This document shows, in pieces, positions 1 through 8,803 of a stretch of 64,000 nucleotides of DNA. The notes beneath the pieces are model-generated. The model ran no database searches and had not been told where the DNA came from. It worked only from the letters and a program-made list of their open reading frames with translations. The position numbers and the translations under genes are program-made. How positions within the stretch are numbered: the stretch's first letter is position 1; each line of letters begins with the position of its first letter. This DNA comes from Flavobacteriales bacterium (lineage in GTDB: Bacteria; Bacteroidota; Bacteroidia; Flavobacteriales_E; Vicingaceae): assembly GCA_018608405.1 (NCBI GenBank), contig JABAZP010000036.1, forward strand, positions 95,684-159,683. Reading direction: 5' to 3'.

Positions 1-230
1 AGGCAGATGTTACGGTTGAAGTTTTTGATGAAGAAACAGGAAATTTGATTGGGACGTATGTCAATAATCAGGAAAATGGAAAATATTCAGCAATTTTAGC
101 ACCAGGTAAGTACTTCATAGAGATAGTGGGCCTTGAAGGGTTTAAGGCCTATCAAAAGGAATTGGAGGTTTTAGGTAAAAACGATCGATCAGAGTTGAGG
201 GTGTTAGATTTAATTGTTGAACAAGAATAA
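1..230 (+). CDS. C-terminal fragment of a protein with a carboxypeptidase-regulatory-like beta-sandwich
   Basis: Only the last 75 or so codons are inside the window, in the frame starting at base 3; the start lies upstream. The visible part alternates short beta strands with a GKYSAILAPGKYFIEI segment, which resembles the carboxypeptidase regulatory-like fold often found in Bacteroidota envelope proteins (PD40/OmpA or TPR proteins). The protein ends in VEQE. The next gene starts six bases after the stop, so the two may be co-transcribed. The full product cannot be named from this piece, and the fold assignment is an inference from pattern alone. Confidence 0.55.
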   Translation, partial: ADVTVEVFDEETGNLIGTYVNNQENGKYSAILAPGKYFIEIVGLEGFKAYQKELEVLGKNDRSELRVLDLIVEQE

Positions 231-236
231 TAGTCT

Positions 237-935
237 GTGTCAAAAAATCAGTTTCAAGTTTTATTTGAGGATAATCATTTGTTGGCGGTTAGCAAACCAT
301 CCGGTATGTTAACTCAAGGTGATCGCACAAGAGACAAGCCTTTAAATGAGCTTGCTAAAGAGTTTTTAAAAGAGAAGTACAAAAAGCCAGGGGATGTATA
401 TTTAGGTGTACCTCATCGAATTGACAGGCCTACAAGTGGTCTGGTTTTGTTGGCAAAGACCTCTAAAGCTTTGGTGAGGCTCAATAAAATGTTTCAAGAA
501 AAACAAATACAAAAAACATATTGGGCGGTGGTTAAAAATAAGCCGCAAAATAGCGAAGGAACATTGGTGCATTTTTTAGTTCGGAATCCAGAAAAGAATA
601 AAAGTACTGCACATGATAATGAGGTGAAGGGTTCTAAAAGAGCTGAATTGTCGTATAGGGTGAAACTAAGCCTAGATAATTATCATTTGTTGGAAGTTTA
701 TCCAAAAACCGGACGACACCATCAAATTAGAAGTCAACTTTCTGCGATAGGTTCGCCGATTAAAGGAGATGTAAAATATGGTTTTGATAGAACGAATAGT
801 GATGCATCAATCCATTTACATGCACGTTCTATCGAATTTATTCATCCCGTGTCAAAGGAAAAGCAAAAAATATCCGCTCCAGCGCCTAAATCAGATGCCG
901 TTTGGAAGGCTTGCTCCAAATTGCTAAAAGCTTAA
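237..935 (+). CDS. RluA-family pseudouridine synthase
   Basis: A 232-residue enzyme that isomerises uridine to pseudouridine in rRNA or tRNA. The family signature HRIDRPTSG lies at residues 60-68, with Asp63 the expected catalytic nucleophile. A second conserved block, TGRHHQIRSQL, lies near the C-terminal third. No N-terminal S4 domain is present, so it belongs with the short RluA-type enzymes (RluC/TruC-like) rather than RluD. The start is GTG at 237, six bases after the previous stop; the conserved fold begins almost at once, so no longer start is needed. Its 3' end overlaps the convergent arfB-like gene by four bases. The RNA target cannot be read from the sequence. Confidence 0.93.
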   Translation: MSKNQFQVLFEDNHLLAVSKPSGMLTQGDRTRDKPLNELAKEFLKEKYKKPGDVYLGVPHRIDRPTSGLVLLAKTSKALVRLNKMFQEKQIQKTYWAVVKNKPQNSEGTLVHFLVRNPEKNKSTAHDNEVKGSKRAELSYRVKLSLDNYHLLEVYPKTGRHHQIRSQLSAIGSPIKGDVKYGFDRTNSDASIHLHARSIEFIHPVSKEKQKISAPAPKSDAVWKACSKLLKA

Positions 936-1330
936 AAGTCAGATTTCCGGTTTTGTTTTATTTCAGACCTTCTTTTCTTTTCTTTTAACCTTTTTCTTAT
1001 CGCAGCCTTCGATGGTTTGCTAGCTTTTCTTTTTGCGGGTGTTACCAAAGCTCTGGTAATGGTGCTGTAAAATTTCTTTATGCAGTTTACTTTGTTTTTC
1101 AACTGAGATCTTGTTGCTTCACTGCTAATTTGAAGCACACCGTCTTGGGACAAAGTTCGTTTCGATGTGATCAGTGCTTTTTCATCATCATTTAAAATTC
1201 TTGATTCGCGAACATTGAAAAATAGGGTCACCCTGCTTTCCGTTTTATTCACGTGTTGTCCACCTTTTCCGCTGCTTCGACTGGTTTTGAAGTGCAGTTC
1301 ATCAGAAAAATCTTTTTTTACCAAATTCAT
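932..1330 (-). CDS. arfB: ArfB/YaeJ-type peptidyl-tRNA hydrolase (stalled-ribosome rescue)
   Basis: A 132-residue protein with a class I release-factor core and the catalytic GGQ motif at residues 23-25 (context SGKGGQHVNKTESRV). It lacks the codon-recognition domains of RF1/RF2 and ends in a very basic tail rich in Lys and Arg from about residue 100, the hallmark of ArfB, which threads that tail into the empty mRNA channel and hydrolyses peptidyl-tRNA on non-stop ribosomes. The length fits the family. The gene is convergent with the pseudouridine synthase and shares four bases with it. Confidence 0.92.
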   Translation of the reverse strand: MNLVKKDFSDELHFKTSRSSGKGGQHVNKTESRVTLFFNVRESRILNDDEKALITSKRTLSQDGVLQISSEATRSQLKNKVNCIKKFYSTITRALVTPAKRKASKPSKAAIRKRLKEKKRRSEIKQNRKSDF

Positions 1331-1374
1331 GCGTTAATTTTTTGAAAAGGAATAGATACCTTCCGAAAGAAAAT

Positions 1375-1382
1375 TATCTTTG
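1375..1382 (+). promoter_or_regulatory. -7 box TATCTTTG, probable promoter of the 1407 gene
   Basis: Exact match to the Bacteroidota TAnnTTTG element, 24 bases before the ATG at 1407. No well-spaced TTG element was seen at about -33, so support is partial. Confidence 0.45.
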
Positions 1383-1406
1383 TGAAGGTATTAAACAAAT
1401 CAAATT

Positions 1407-1874
1407 ATGGCAAAAGAAATCGACAAACTAGATCCAATAGATCGAGGTATAATTTTAAGAGCTCCTGCAGTGGTTGCGTTATTAGCAGCCGTATCGGATG
1501 ATGGTATAGTTTCTGAAGATGAAAAAGCTGATGCCATTCGCTTGGCACATTTAAGAACGTATACATCTAAGCCAATCTTACACAATTATTACAAAGAGGT
1601 TGACAAATGCTTTAAAGATGATTTTGATTTGATTTTGTCTCAATTACCGGAAGAATGGAAAGAGAAAGAGCAATTCTTAGAAAATCGATTGACAAATTTA
1701 GACCCGGTATTACAAAAGTTAGATACGGTGTATGCCGAAGAATTGATTACAAGTTTAAAGTCATTTGCAAAGCATGTTTTTAAGTCAAATTCTAATTTCT
1801 TGCAAAATTTTTTACTACCAATTTTTACCGTCAAGATGAATGACGGTTTCGATCCAAAAATTGGTGGACGTTAA
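1407..1874 (+). CDS. Uncharacterised 155-aa protein, weakly TerB-like
   Basis: I do not recognise a firm family. The stretch LLAAVSDDGIVSEDEKADAIRLAHLR at about residues 24-50 has the D-G-x-(I/V)-x-x-x-E pattern of helical TerB/DjlA-like domains, which suggests a small alpha-helical metal-binding or scaffolding fold; this is an inference. No signal peptide or membrane segment is present, so it is probably cytoplasmic. A TAnnTTTG promoter box lies 24 bases upstream. The sixA gene starts eight bases after the stop, so the two probably share a transcript. Confidence 0.75.
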   Translation: MAKEIDKLDPIDRGIILRAPAVVALLAAVSDDGIVSEDEKADAIRLAHLRTYTSKPILHNYYKEVDKCFKDDFDLILSQLPEEWKEKEQFLENRLTNLDPVLQKLDTVYAEELITSLKSFAKHVFKSNSNFLQNFLLPIFTVKMNDGFDPKIGGR

Positions 1875-1882
1875 GTATTAGT

Positions 1883-2374
1883 TTGAAACAATTATTCCTT
1901 ATCAGGCATGCGAAGTCGAGTTGGGGTAATGCTCAACTGAAAGACTTTGATCGTCCATTAAATCATAGAGGTAGAGCAGCAGCCCCAGAAATGGGAGATA
2001 GACTGGTAAAGGTAGGAATCTTTCCTGATGTTATTATTTCTAGTCCGGCTGTGCGTGCCTTGACCACTGCAAAATTAATTTCCAAAAGATTAAAAAAACA
2101 GGTCAATATTATAGAAAAGCCAGAGCTGTATCATGCTTCGACTTTTTCATTGCTGACTAGTGTCAATCAGATTGCTGATACGCTTGATACTGTATTTTTA
2201 GTAGGACATAACCCGGGGCTAACAGATTTTGCTGAATACTTGAGCGACAAGCAATTTGGAAACTTACCAACTGCAGCAATAGTAGGAATTAGGTTTGAGA
2301 TTGACTCTTGGACTTTAGTTAGTGGTTCGACTGGTCATTGTTACTTCTATGACTACCCTAAGAATAATTCCTAA
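1883..2374 (+). CDS. sixA: SixA-type phosphohistidine phosphatase
   Basis: A 163-residue histidine-phosphatase-superfamily enzyme. It opens with the RHAKSSWG motif (Arg8, His9; His9 is the phospho-acceptor) and carries the second catalytic histidine in VGHNPGL (His109). SixA enzymes remove phosphate from phosphohistidine in phosphorelay or phosphotransfer proteins. The start is TTG at 1883: the catalytic motif begins at residue 7, so nothing upstream is required and the earlier gene ends just before. The 3' end overlaps ilvE on the other strand by four bases. Confidence 0.9.
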   Translation: MKQLFLIRHAKSSWGNAQLKDFDRPLNHRGRAAAPEMGDRLVKVGIFPDVIISSPAVRALTTAKLISKRLKKQVNIIEKPELYHASTFSLLTSVNQIADTLDTVFLVGHNPGLTDFAEYLSDKQFGNLPTAAIVGIRFEIDSWTLVSGSTGHCYFYDYPKNNS

Positions 2375-3441
2375 AGTGTTTCAATCCAATTGTGCGTATC
2401 TTTTACTTTTCCGGTTTTTAGTTCCTCTAAGTACTGTTTCACTTTAGAAGAGAATTCCCACTTGGTGTAATCTGACAATTGTAATTGCTTTTCTTCATAG
2501 CCTAATACAGAGATAGGAGCGATAGTCGCTGCAGTTCCAACCCCAAATAATTCGCTAATTGTATTCTCTTCTATACCCTCAACAAGCTTAGTTACAGTAA
2601 TTGGTCTTTCCACAACCTCATAGCCCCACTCTTCAGCTAACTGAAGAATACTTTTTCGGGTAATTCCGGGTAAAATAGTTTTGCCGTCCAATGGGGGCGT
2701 CAGTAGGGATTTGCCTTTAACTAGCATTAGGTTCATTGTTCCAGATTCCTCAAGGAATTGGTGATCTTTAGCATCAGTCCAAATAAGTTGGTCGTAACCT
2801 TCTTCTTGCGCTTTTTTTGCGGGTAGTAGAGATGCTGCGTAGTTACCTGCAGCCTTTGCAGCTCCAACTCCTCCTTTTGCCGCTCTTGAATAATGAGACT
2901 CTATCTTAACTTTTACAGCACCTGAGTAATAAGAAGCTGAAGGCGAGGTAATAATCATAAATTTATATGAACCGCTTGGCTTAACTCCTAGAAACGGATC
3001 ATCTGCAATCATGAAAGGTCTTAGGTAAAGTGACATTCCAGCACCTACAGGAATCCAATCTTTGTCTAATTCAATCAATTGCCTCAACCCATCCATGAAG
3101 ATGTCTTCAGGAATCTCAGGCATGCACATTCTTACAGCTGAGGCGTTTAGTCGCTTTAAATTTTCATCTGCTCGAAAAATAAAAACTTCTCCTGCTTCAT
3201 TTTTATGTGCCTTTAGACCTTCGAAGATTGCCTGGCCATAGTGAAAAACAGATGCTGCCGGAAAAAACTCTAGTGGCTGATATGGCATAATCTGGGGTGT
3301 TTTCCATGCTCTATCATTATATTCCGCCATTAACATATGATCAGAAAAGTCTCTACCAAATTTTAAATTATCAAAGTTGATAGAAGAGAGCTTTGATTTG
3401 GTAATTTTTTGAACGGGAAAAGTAGAGTATTTCAAAGTCAT
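2371..3441 (-). CDS. ilvE: Branched-chain amino acid aminotransferase
   Basis: A 356-residue PLP enzyme of fold type IV that interconverts Leu, Ile and Val with their 2-oxo acids. The PLP lysine lies in the GAAKAAGNYAASL block at about residue 196, and the family motif EESGTMNLMLV follows. The N-terminal extension and overall length match the long eukaryote-like BCAT class common in Bacteroidota rather than the shorter E. coli-type IlvE. No other branched-chain biosynthesis genes are adjacent. It is convergent with sixA (four-base overlap). Confidence 0.95.
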   Translation of the reverse strand: MTLKYSTFPVQKITKSKLSSINFDNLKFGRDFSDHMLMAEYNDRAWKTPQIMPYQPLEFFPAASVFHYGQAIFEGLKAHKNEAGEVFIFRADENLKRLNASAVRMCMPEIPEDIFMDGLRQLIELDKDWIPVGAGMSLYLRPFMIADDPFLGVKPSGSYKFMIITSPSASYYSGAVKVKIESHYSRAAKGGVGAAKAAGNYAASLLPAKKAQEEGYDQLIWTDAKDHQFLEESGTMNLMLVKGKSLLTPPLDGKTILPGITRKSILQLAEEWGYEVVERPITVTKLVEGIEENTISELFGVGTAATIAPISVLGYEEKQLQLSDYTKWEFSSKVKQYLEELKTGKVKDTHNWIETL

Positions 3442-3536
3442 TATGTTTAGACGCGAAATTACCCATTACGCGACGATTTTGTGTGCCATCTGTTATTGCA
3501 CTTTGTTAAAAGCTATTAACACAGTATTTATAAAGT

Positions 3537-3986
3537 TTATCCCCTTAGTTTATCTAAAAGGTCATTTAATTGTTTTGCTTCTTCTTCAGAAAGTGATTTG
3601 AAATTTGACTTTAAATCATCTTCAGTGTCTTCTATCGCTTTTACAAGGTCTAACCCCTTCTGATTGATTACAATGTCTGCCTGTCGGCGATCGTCTTTAT
3701 TTATTTTTCGCTGCACTAGCTTTTTATCAACTAGTTTGTCAATTAATCTGGAAACATTTGACATTTTATCAATCATACGATCGGAAATGGCATTAACGGA
3801 AATGTAATTGCTCTTTTGACCTCTCAAGATTCGTAAAACATTATATTGCTGATTGGTTATTCCAAAGGGCTTTAATTGCTTCGCAATTAGATTTGTAATC
3901 CACTTACCTGTAAATAGTTGATTAATCATCAACTTGTTAATTTCATCTTTAAATTTATTTTGTTTTATCTCTTTCTCAATCTCCAT
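3537..3986 (-). CDS. MarR-family transcriptional regulator
   Basis: A 149-residue winged-helix protein. The DNA-binding core runs from about residue 45 to 115 (LKPFGITNQQYNVLRILRG, then VNAISDRMIDKMSNVSRLIDKL and the wing KINKDDRRQADIVI), flanked by dimerisation helices. MarR proteins bind palindromes and are usually relieved by small ligands. The gene is divergent from the UbiA-family gene, and a perfect inverted repeat lies between its start codon and its promoter box (3986-4002), which suggests autoregulation. The ligand and wider regulon are unknown. Confidence 0.92.
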   Translation of the reverse strand: MEIEKEIKQNKFKDEINKLMINQLFTGKWITNLIAKQLKPFGITNQQYNVLRILRGQKSNYISVNAISDRMIDKMSNVSRLIDKLVDKKLVQRKINKDDRRQADIVINQKGLDLVKAIEDTEDDLKSNFKSLSEEEAKQLNDLLDKLRG

Positions 3987-4002
3987 TGTAAATTTTTTAC
4001 AA
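3986..4002. promoter_or_regulatory. Inverted repeat TTGTAAA-N3-TTTACAA, candidate MarR operator
   Basis: Perfect 7-bp arms with a 3-bp spacer. The repeat touches the marR start codon and overlaps its -7 box, the position expected for an autoregulatory operator. The size fits MarR dimer sites. Its role is inferred. Confidence 0.5.
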
Positions 4003-4007
4003 ATATA
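4000..4007 (-). promoter_or_regulatory. -7 box TATATTTG of the marR gene
   Basis: On the minus strand this is an exact TAnnTTTG element, 13 bases before the marR ATG, which implies a very short 5' leader. It overlaps the outer arm of the inverted repeat. Confidence 0.5.
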
Positions 4008-4077
4008 TGTAGATACAGATAATGTATGTTACTATTCAATATCTTACTTTGAGTACCTTCGTAATAAATTATCTTCC

Positions 4078-4923
4078 ATGCTTGACGCGTTAAAGTTAAT
4101 GCGAATTCCCTTCTCTATTTTCTTAATGCCGGTATTTTGGTTCGCATTAATTCCAATAGAAGACATTCCAATAGCTAAAAGTGTTTTTATTTTTTTCCTT
4201 ATCCATGTGTTAATTTATCCGGCGAGCAACGGTTATAATTCATACTTCGATAAAGATGAAGGGAGTATCGGGGGACTAAAAACACCTCCAAAGGTTAATC
4301 GGCATTTATTTCCCATGGTAGTTACTTTTGATATCATTGCAATCGTATGTGCCTTTCTGCTCTCAATTCATTTTGGCTGGATGTGTGTTATTTACATTGC
4401 TGTAAGTAAGGCCTATAGTTGGGATAAAATACGTTTGAAAAGATTGCCAATTTTAAGCACGTTAGTAGTTACTTTCTTTCAGGGTTTTTTTATGTTTTAC
4501 ACTGTACAAGTTGGTTTGGGGTTTTATAATTGGGACAATGTAAATCTATTTTTTGCAGTTGCTTCTTCTCTATTTCTGTTAGGATCTTATCCATTAACAC
4601 AAGTTTATCAGCACGACGAGGATTCAGAAAGGGGTGATCTAACAGTAAGTTTAATGTTGGGAATTAAAGGAACTTTCATTTTTTCATCAATCGCTTTTTT
4701 GTTAGGAACATTACTTTTGGGCTATTCATTTGTTCAACAGGGTAATGTGAAAGACTTTTATCTTTTCCTTCTTTTGGGAGGGCCTATTTTAGGGTACTTT
4801 AGCTATTGGTTTAGGTTAATTGTAAAAGATGAAAATAAGGCAGACTTTGAACACAGTATGAAGATGAATATTATTTCTTCAATTTGTTTAAGCGCAGCAT
4901 TCATTTGCATTATGATTTTCTAG
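4078..4923 (+). CDS. UbiA-family prenyltransferase
   Basis: An integral membrane protein of 281 residues with about eight hydrophobic helices. The first Asp-rich motif is at residues 51-61 (NGYNSYFDKDEG) and a second, YQHDEDSERGD, lies near residue 180; these bind Mg-diphosphate in UbiA-type aromatic or lipid prenyltransferases. I chose ATG 4078 because the open frame upstream runs back into the marR promoter and start, and the first transmembrane helix begins just after this Met. The substrate is unknown; no quinone, heme or carotenoid genes adjoin. The L,D-transpeptidase-like gene follows two bases after the stop. Confidence 0.85.
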   Translation: MLDALKLMRIPFSIFLMPVFWFALIPIEDIPIAKSVFIFFLIHVLIYPASNGYNSYFDKDEGSIGGLKTPPKVNRHLFPMVVTFDIIAIVCAFLLSIHFGWMCVIYIAVSKAYSWDKIRLKRLPILSTLVVTFFQGFFMFYTVQVGLGFYNWDNVNLFFAVASSLFLLGSYPLTQVYQHDEDSERGDLTVSLMLGIKGTFIFSSIAFLLGTLLLGYSFVQQGNVKDFYLFLLLGGPILGYFSYWFRLIVKDENKADFEHSMKMNIISSICLSAAFICIMIF

Positions 4924-4925
4924 CT

Positions 4926-5624
4926 ATGAAAAACGTACTCGTTATATTGTTTATTTCCGGCATATTCTTCAGCCATCCGCTGAAAGCAGAAAACTGCATA
5001 ACAAAACCAAGTACTAATTCTTTTCTATTAGGGTCTATTTACAATCAGCTAAAAGGAGAGAAGAAACCTGAGTTTTCGCTTTTTGAAAAGGCTTATTTGG
5101 GATATATTGATCTAAAGTTAAGCGGGTTGCTTCCATTTAGTAAAAATATTATAAGTATTATAGATTTTCGCCTTCCCTCCATCAAAAAACGGTTTTGGGT
5201 CATTGATTTAAAATCTAAGACAGTATTGTATCATACGTATGTGGCTCATGGGGAAAACTCAGGAGGAAAATATGCCATTGACTTTTCCAATAGCGAAGGG
5301 TCGCATCAGAGTAGCCTTGGGTTTTACAAGACAGAGGAGACTTACTTTGGAAAAAATGGATTGTCCCTTCGCTTAAAGGGGTTAGAGCACGGATTTAATA
5401 CAAATGCTCGAGACCGATATGTGGTTCTTCATGGCGCCACTTATGCTACTGAAGAGTATATTAGAGAGAATGGAGTTCTGGGTAATAGTGAGGGATGCCC
5501 TGCAATCCCAACGGGTCTGCATGTCCCAATTATTAATTTAACTAAAGAAGGTACTTGCTTATTTATTTATTTCCCAGATGCTAGTTACCTCGAGAGTTCA
5601 ACTTTTATTTTAGATGACTTATAA
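4926..5624 (+). CDS. L,D-transpeptidase catalytic domain protein (YkuD_2-like)
   Basis: A 232-residue exported protein with an N-terminal signal peptide (hydrophobic to about residue 21, then LKAEN). The catalytic region has a conserved His in VVLHGATYATEEY (His169) and the nucleophile Cys191 in NSEGCPAIP, matching the S-x-G-C-P arrangement of the murein L,D-transpeptidase family widespread in Bacteroidota. It would act on peptidoglycan stem peptides in the periplasm. I chose ATG 4926 because it begins the signal peptide; the frame upstream overlaps the prenyltransferase. It is probably co-transcribed with that gene. Confidence 0.85.
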   Translation: MKNVLVILFISGIFFSHPLKAENCITKPSTNSFLLGSIYNQLKGEKKPEFSLFEKAYLGYIDLKLSGLLPFSKNIISIIDFRLPSIKKRFWVIDLKSKTVLYHTYVAHGENSGGKYAIDFSNSEGSHQSSLGFYKTEETYFGKNGLSLRLKGLEHGFNTNARDRYVVLHGATYATEEYIRENGVLGNSEGCPAIPTGLHVPIINLTKEGTCLFIYFPDASYLESSTFILDDL

Positions 5625-5633
5625 TTAAACAGA

Positions 5634-6229
5634 ATGAAGAATCAATTTTTAACCATTGTATCGATATCCTTTGTGCTTGTATTCCTTCATTCTTGTTCGG
5701 TTGTTAAAACCCCGCTGGCAAGTACTAACTTTAAAAGGTAAAATACAACAGTCATTTGAATCTTTCCACGTCAAAGTCAGAAAGCAAAGAAACGGCTAGG
5801 GCAGAGAAGAGGTTACCTAAAACAGTTCAAAGTTTTTCAAAAGAAAAGATAATACCGAAAGTACCTGCAGGCTATAGCAGCATAGCGAAAAATGTTAGCG
5901 ATAACTCGTTGTTTAAAGAAGAATTTGAAATTGAGTCAGCAGAGAAATCGATAAAGCGAAAAGGGCTTCTAAAAAACATTTCAGAAATAGAAGTAACTGA
6001 AAATTTGGTAAATAAAAATGCTGTCCTTTTACAACAAAACGACTATTGGTGGGAAGATGATATTGAAGACTGGCCTTGGCTAGAAATTGCATTAGCCATT
6101 ATTGCGGTGTTGGTTATAGCAATTGTAGTTACTATACTCGTGAGCTTAATTGGAGGTTTGGTGTCTAGCCTATTTGGTCTAATTTTATTGATAGCTTTAG
6201 CATACATTTTATATACCCTTTGGTTTTAA
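5634..6229 (+). pseudogene. Frameshifted lipoprotein / membrane protein gene
   Basis: A 35-codon reading frame from ATG 5634 encodes a lipoprotein signal (hydrophobic segment, then LHSC with Cys21) and the start of a mature part ending STNFKR, then stops at 5739. A second frame, open to 6229, reads KVKYNSHLNLSTSK through the stop position. Adding one A to the AAAA run at 5733-5736 joins both into one protein of about 197 residues. Its C-terminus has two hydrophobic helices after a WWEDDIEDWPW linker. Either the gene is broken or one base is missing from the assembly. The sequence does not fit a canonical -1 slippery site. The downstream part alone could start at TTG 5756. Confidence 0.65.
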
Positions 6230-6250
6230 ACGCTAAAGTAAGGTGAACTA

Positions 6251-6284
6251 AAAAGCCCTTTCTGATTCGTCAGAAAGGGCTTTT
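6251..6284. terminator. Bidirectional rho-independent terminator
   Basis: Perfect 15-bp stem closed by a TTCG tetraloop (arms 6251-6265 and 6270-6284), with A runs on the left and T runs on the right, lying between convergent transcripts: the lipoprotein gene on plus and groEL on minus. Confidence 0.9.
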
Positions 6285-6313
6285 AATTTTTGGTTTGGTT
6301 TTGGCAGAAATGA

Positions 6314-7969
<1,656 letters not shown>

Positions 7970-7983
7970 TTAAATTTTAGATA

Positions 7984-8259
7984 TTAAACAATAGCGAATA
8001 AATCAGACTCTCTCATAATTAAGTAGTCTTTTCCTTCGATGTTAATTTCAGTGCCGGCAAATTTGCCATACAGCACAGTATCGCCTTCTTTAACCGTCAT
8101 TGGTTCATCTGGCTTACCGTTACCTACAGCAACAATTTTTCCTTTTTGAGGCTTCTCTTTTGCTGTATCCGGAATAATAATTCCTCCAGCTGTTTTTTCT
8201 TCCGCTGCAGCAGGTTCAACAAGAACTCGATCTGCTAAAGGTTTTACATTTACTGACAT
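7984..8259 (-). CDS. groES: Co-chaperonin GroES (Hsp10)
   Basis: A 91-residue co-chaperonin with the usual [37 protein letters not shown] N-terminal half, which contains the mobile loop, and the [10 protein letters not shown] C-terminal strand. It caps GroEL. It is first in the groES-groEL operon. No CIRCE element was seen upstream. Instead there is a TTGGCACG element and TGACA-type repeats at 8302-8393, discussed as a finding. Confidence 0.99.
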   Translation of the reverse strand: MSVNVKPLADRVLVEPAAAEEKTAGGIIIPDTAKEKPQKGKIVAVGNGKPDEPMTVKEGDTVLYGKFAGTEINIEGKDYLIMRESDLFAIV

Positions 8260-8301
8260 ATTTTAAGTTTTAAGTTAGTTTTTTTTAACGAATTCCCTTA
8301 A

Positions 8302-8318
8302 GTCATAATTCGTGCCAA
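8302..8318 (-). promoter_or_regulatory. Possible sigma-54-type promoter of groESL
   Basis: On the minus strand TTGGCACG (8311-8318) matches the -24 element, and ten bases after its GG come G and A where GC is expected, a partial -12 match. It would give a leader of roughly 30-40 bases to groES. Functional assignment is inferred. Confidence 0.35.
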
Positions 8319-8368
8319 TAGGTAAAGGCTGCCAATTGCTGAAAATATTTCAGTTTAGTAAATCAACG

Positions 8369-8393
8369 TGTCAGCTAAAGTGACAGTTTGACA
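8369..8393. promoter_or_regulatory. TGTCA/TGACA repeat cluster upstream of groES, candidate activator site
   Basis: Contains TGTCA-N7-TGACA (8369-8385) and TGACA-N3-TGACA (8381-8393), sharing the middle TGACA. It lies about 50-80 bases upstream of the TTGGCACG element, a position where enhancer-binding proteins usually bind. A related motif occurs upstream of miaB at 13194-13206. Confidence 0.4.
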
Positions 8394-8395
8394 AC

Positions 8396-8427
8396 AAAAA
8401 AAGCCACACCGGTAGGGTGTGGCTTTT
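8396..8427 (-). terminator. Rho-independent terminator of the miaB-secG cluster
   Basis: Arms 8399-8410 and 8416-8427 form a perfect 12-bp stem with a 5-base loop. On the minus strand it is followed by a T run. It lies 20 bases beyond the secG stop. Confidence 0.85.
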
Positions 8428-8446
8428 AAATTTTATGGTGCCTTTA

Positions 8447-8797
8447 CTACTCCGGTGCCGAACTTGGGTCAGCAGGAACTTCTTCATTTGTAACCGGTGC
8501 TTGAGAAGCAGGAATCACAATTTGATTGGCTTCATTCTGTAGCTCCGATTCCACTGTGTCAATTTGAACAGCTTCATTTCGGTTGATAGTTGCTGAAGAA
8601 AGAATACTAAGAACGATTAGCGCAATGCCTAATGTCCACGTAGCTTTTTCTAGAAAGTCTGTCGTTTTTCGAACTCCCATTACCTGATTAGAAGAAGAGA
8701 AGTTAGAAGCCAAACCACCTTTAGGGTTCTGAACCAAAATCACCAAAATCAGTAATACTGCAATGATGAAGACTAAAACGGATACAATAATGTACAT
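8447..8797 (-). CDS. secG: Preprotein translocase subunit SecG
   Basis: A 116-residue membrane protein with two helices (about residues 1-20 and 50-70) and the family signature LVQNPKGGLASNF between them. A Pro/Glu-rich C-terminal tail is typical for Bacteroidota SecG. It assists SecYE during Sec export. It is the last gene of the minus-strand cluster miaB - sigma-54 activator - lptE - TPR protein - secG, six bases after the TPR protein gene, and a terminator follows. Confidence 0.93.
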   Translation of the reverse strand: MYIIVSVLVFIIAVLLILVILVQNPKGGLASNFSSSNQVMGVRKTTDFLEKATWTLGIALIVLSILSSATINRNEAVQIDTVESELQNEANQIVIPASQAPVTNEEVPADPSSAPE

Positions 8798-8803
8798 TTT
8801 CTT

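Noticed and set aside
3934..4077. N-terminal extension of the UbiA-family protein
   Set aside because: It would overlap the marR start and promoter; the helix pattern and conservation begin at ATG 4078.
5730..5741. Programmed -1 frameshift in the lipoprotein gene
   Set aside because: The bases before the stop do not form an X-XXY-YYZ slippery site; slippage of the AAA codon by one base would pair with TAA. Mutation or sequence error is simpler.
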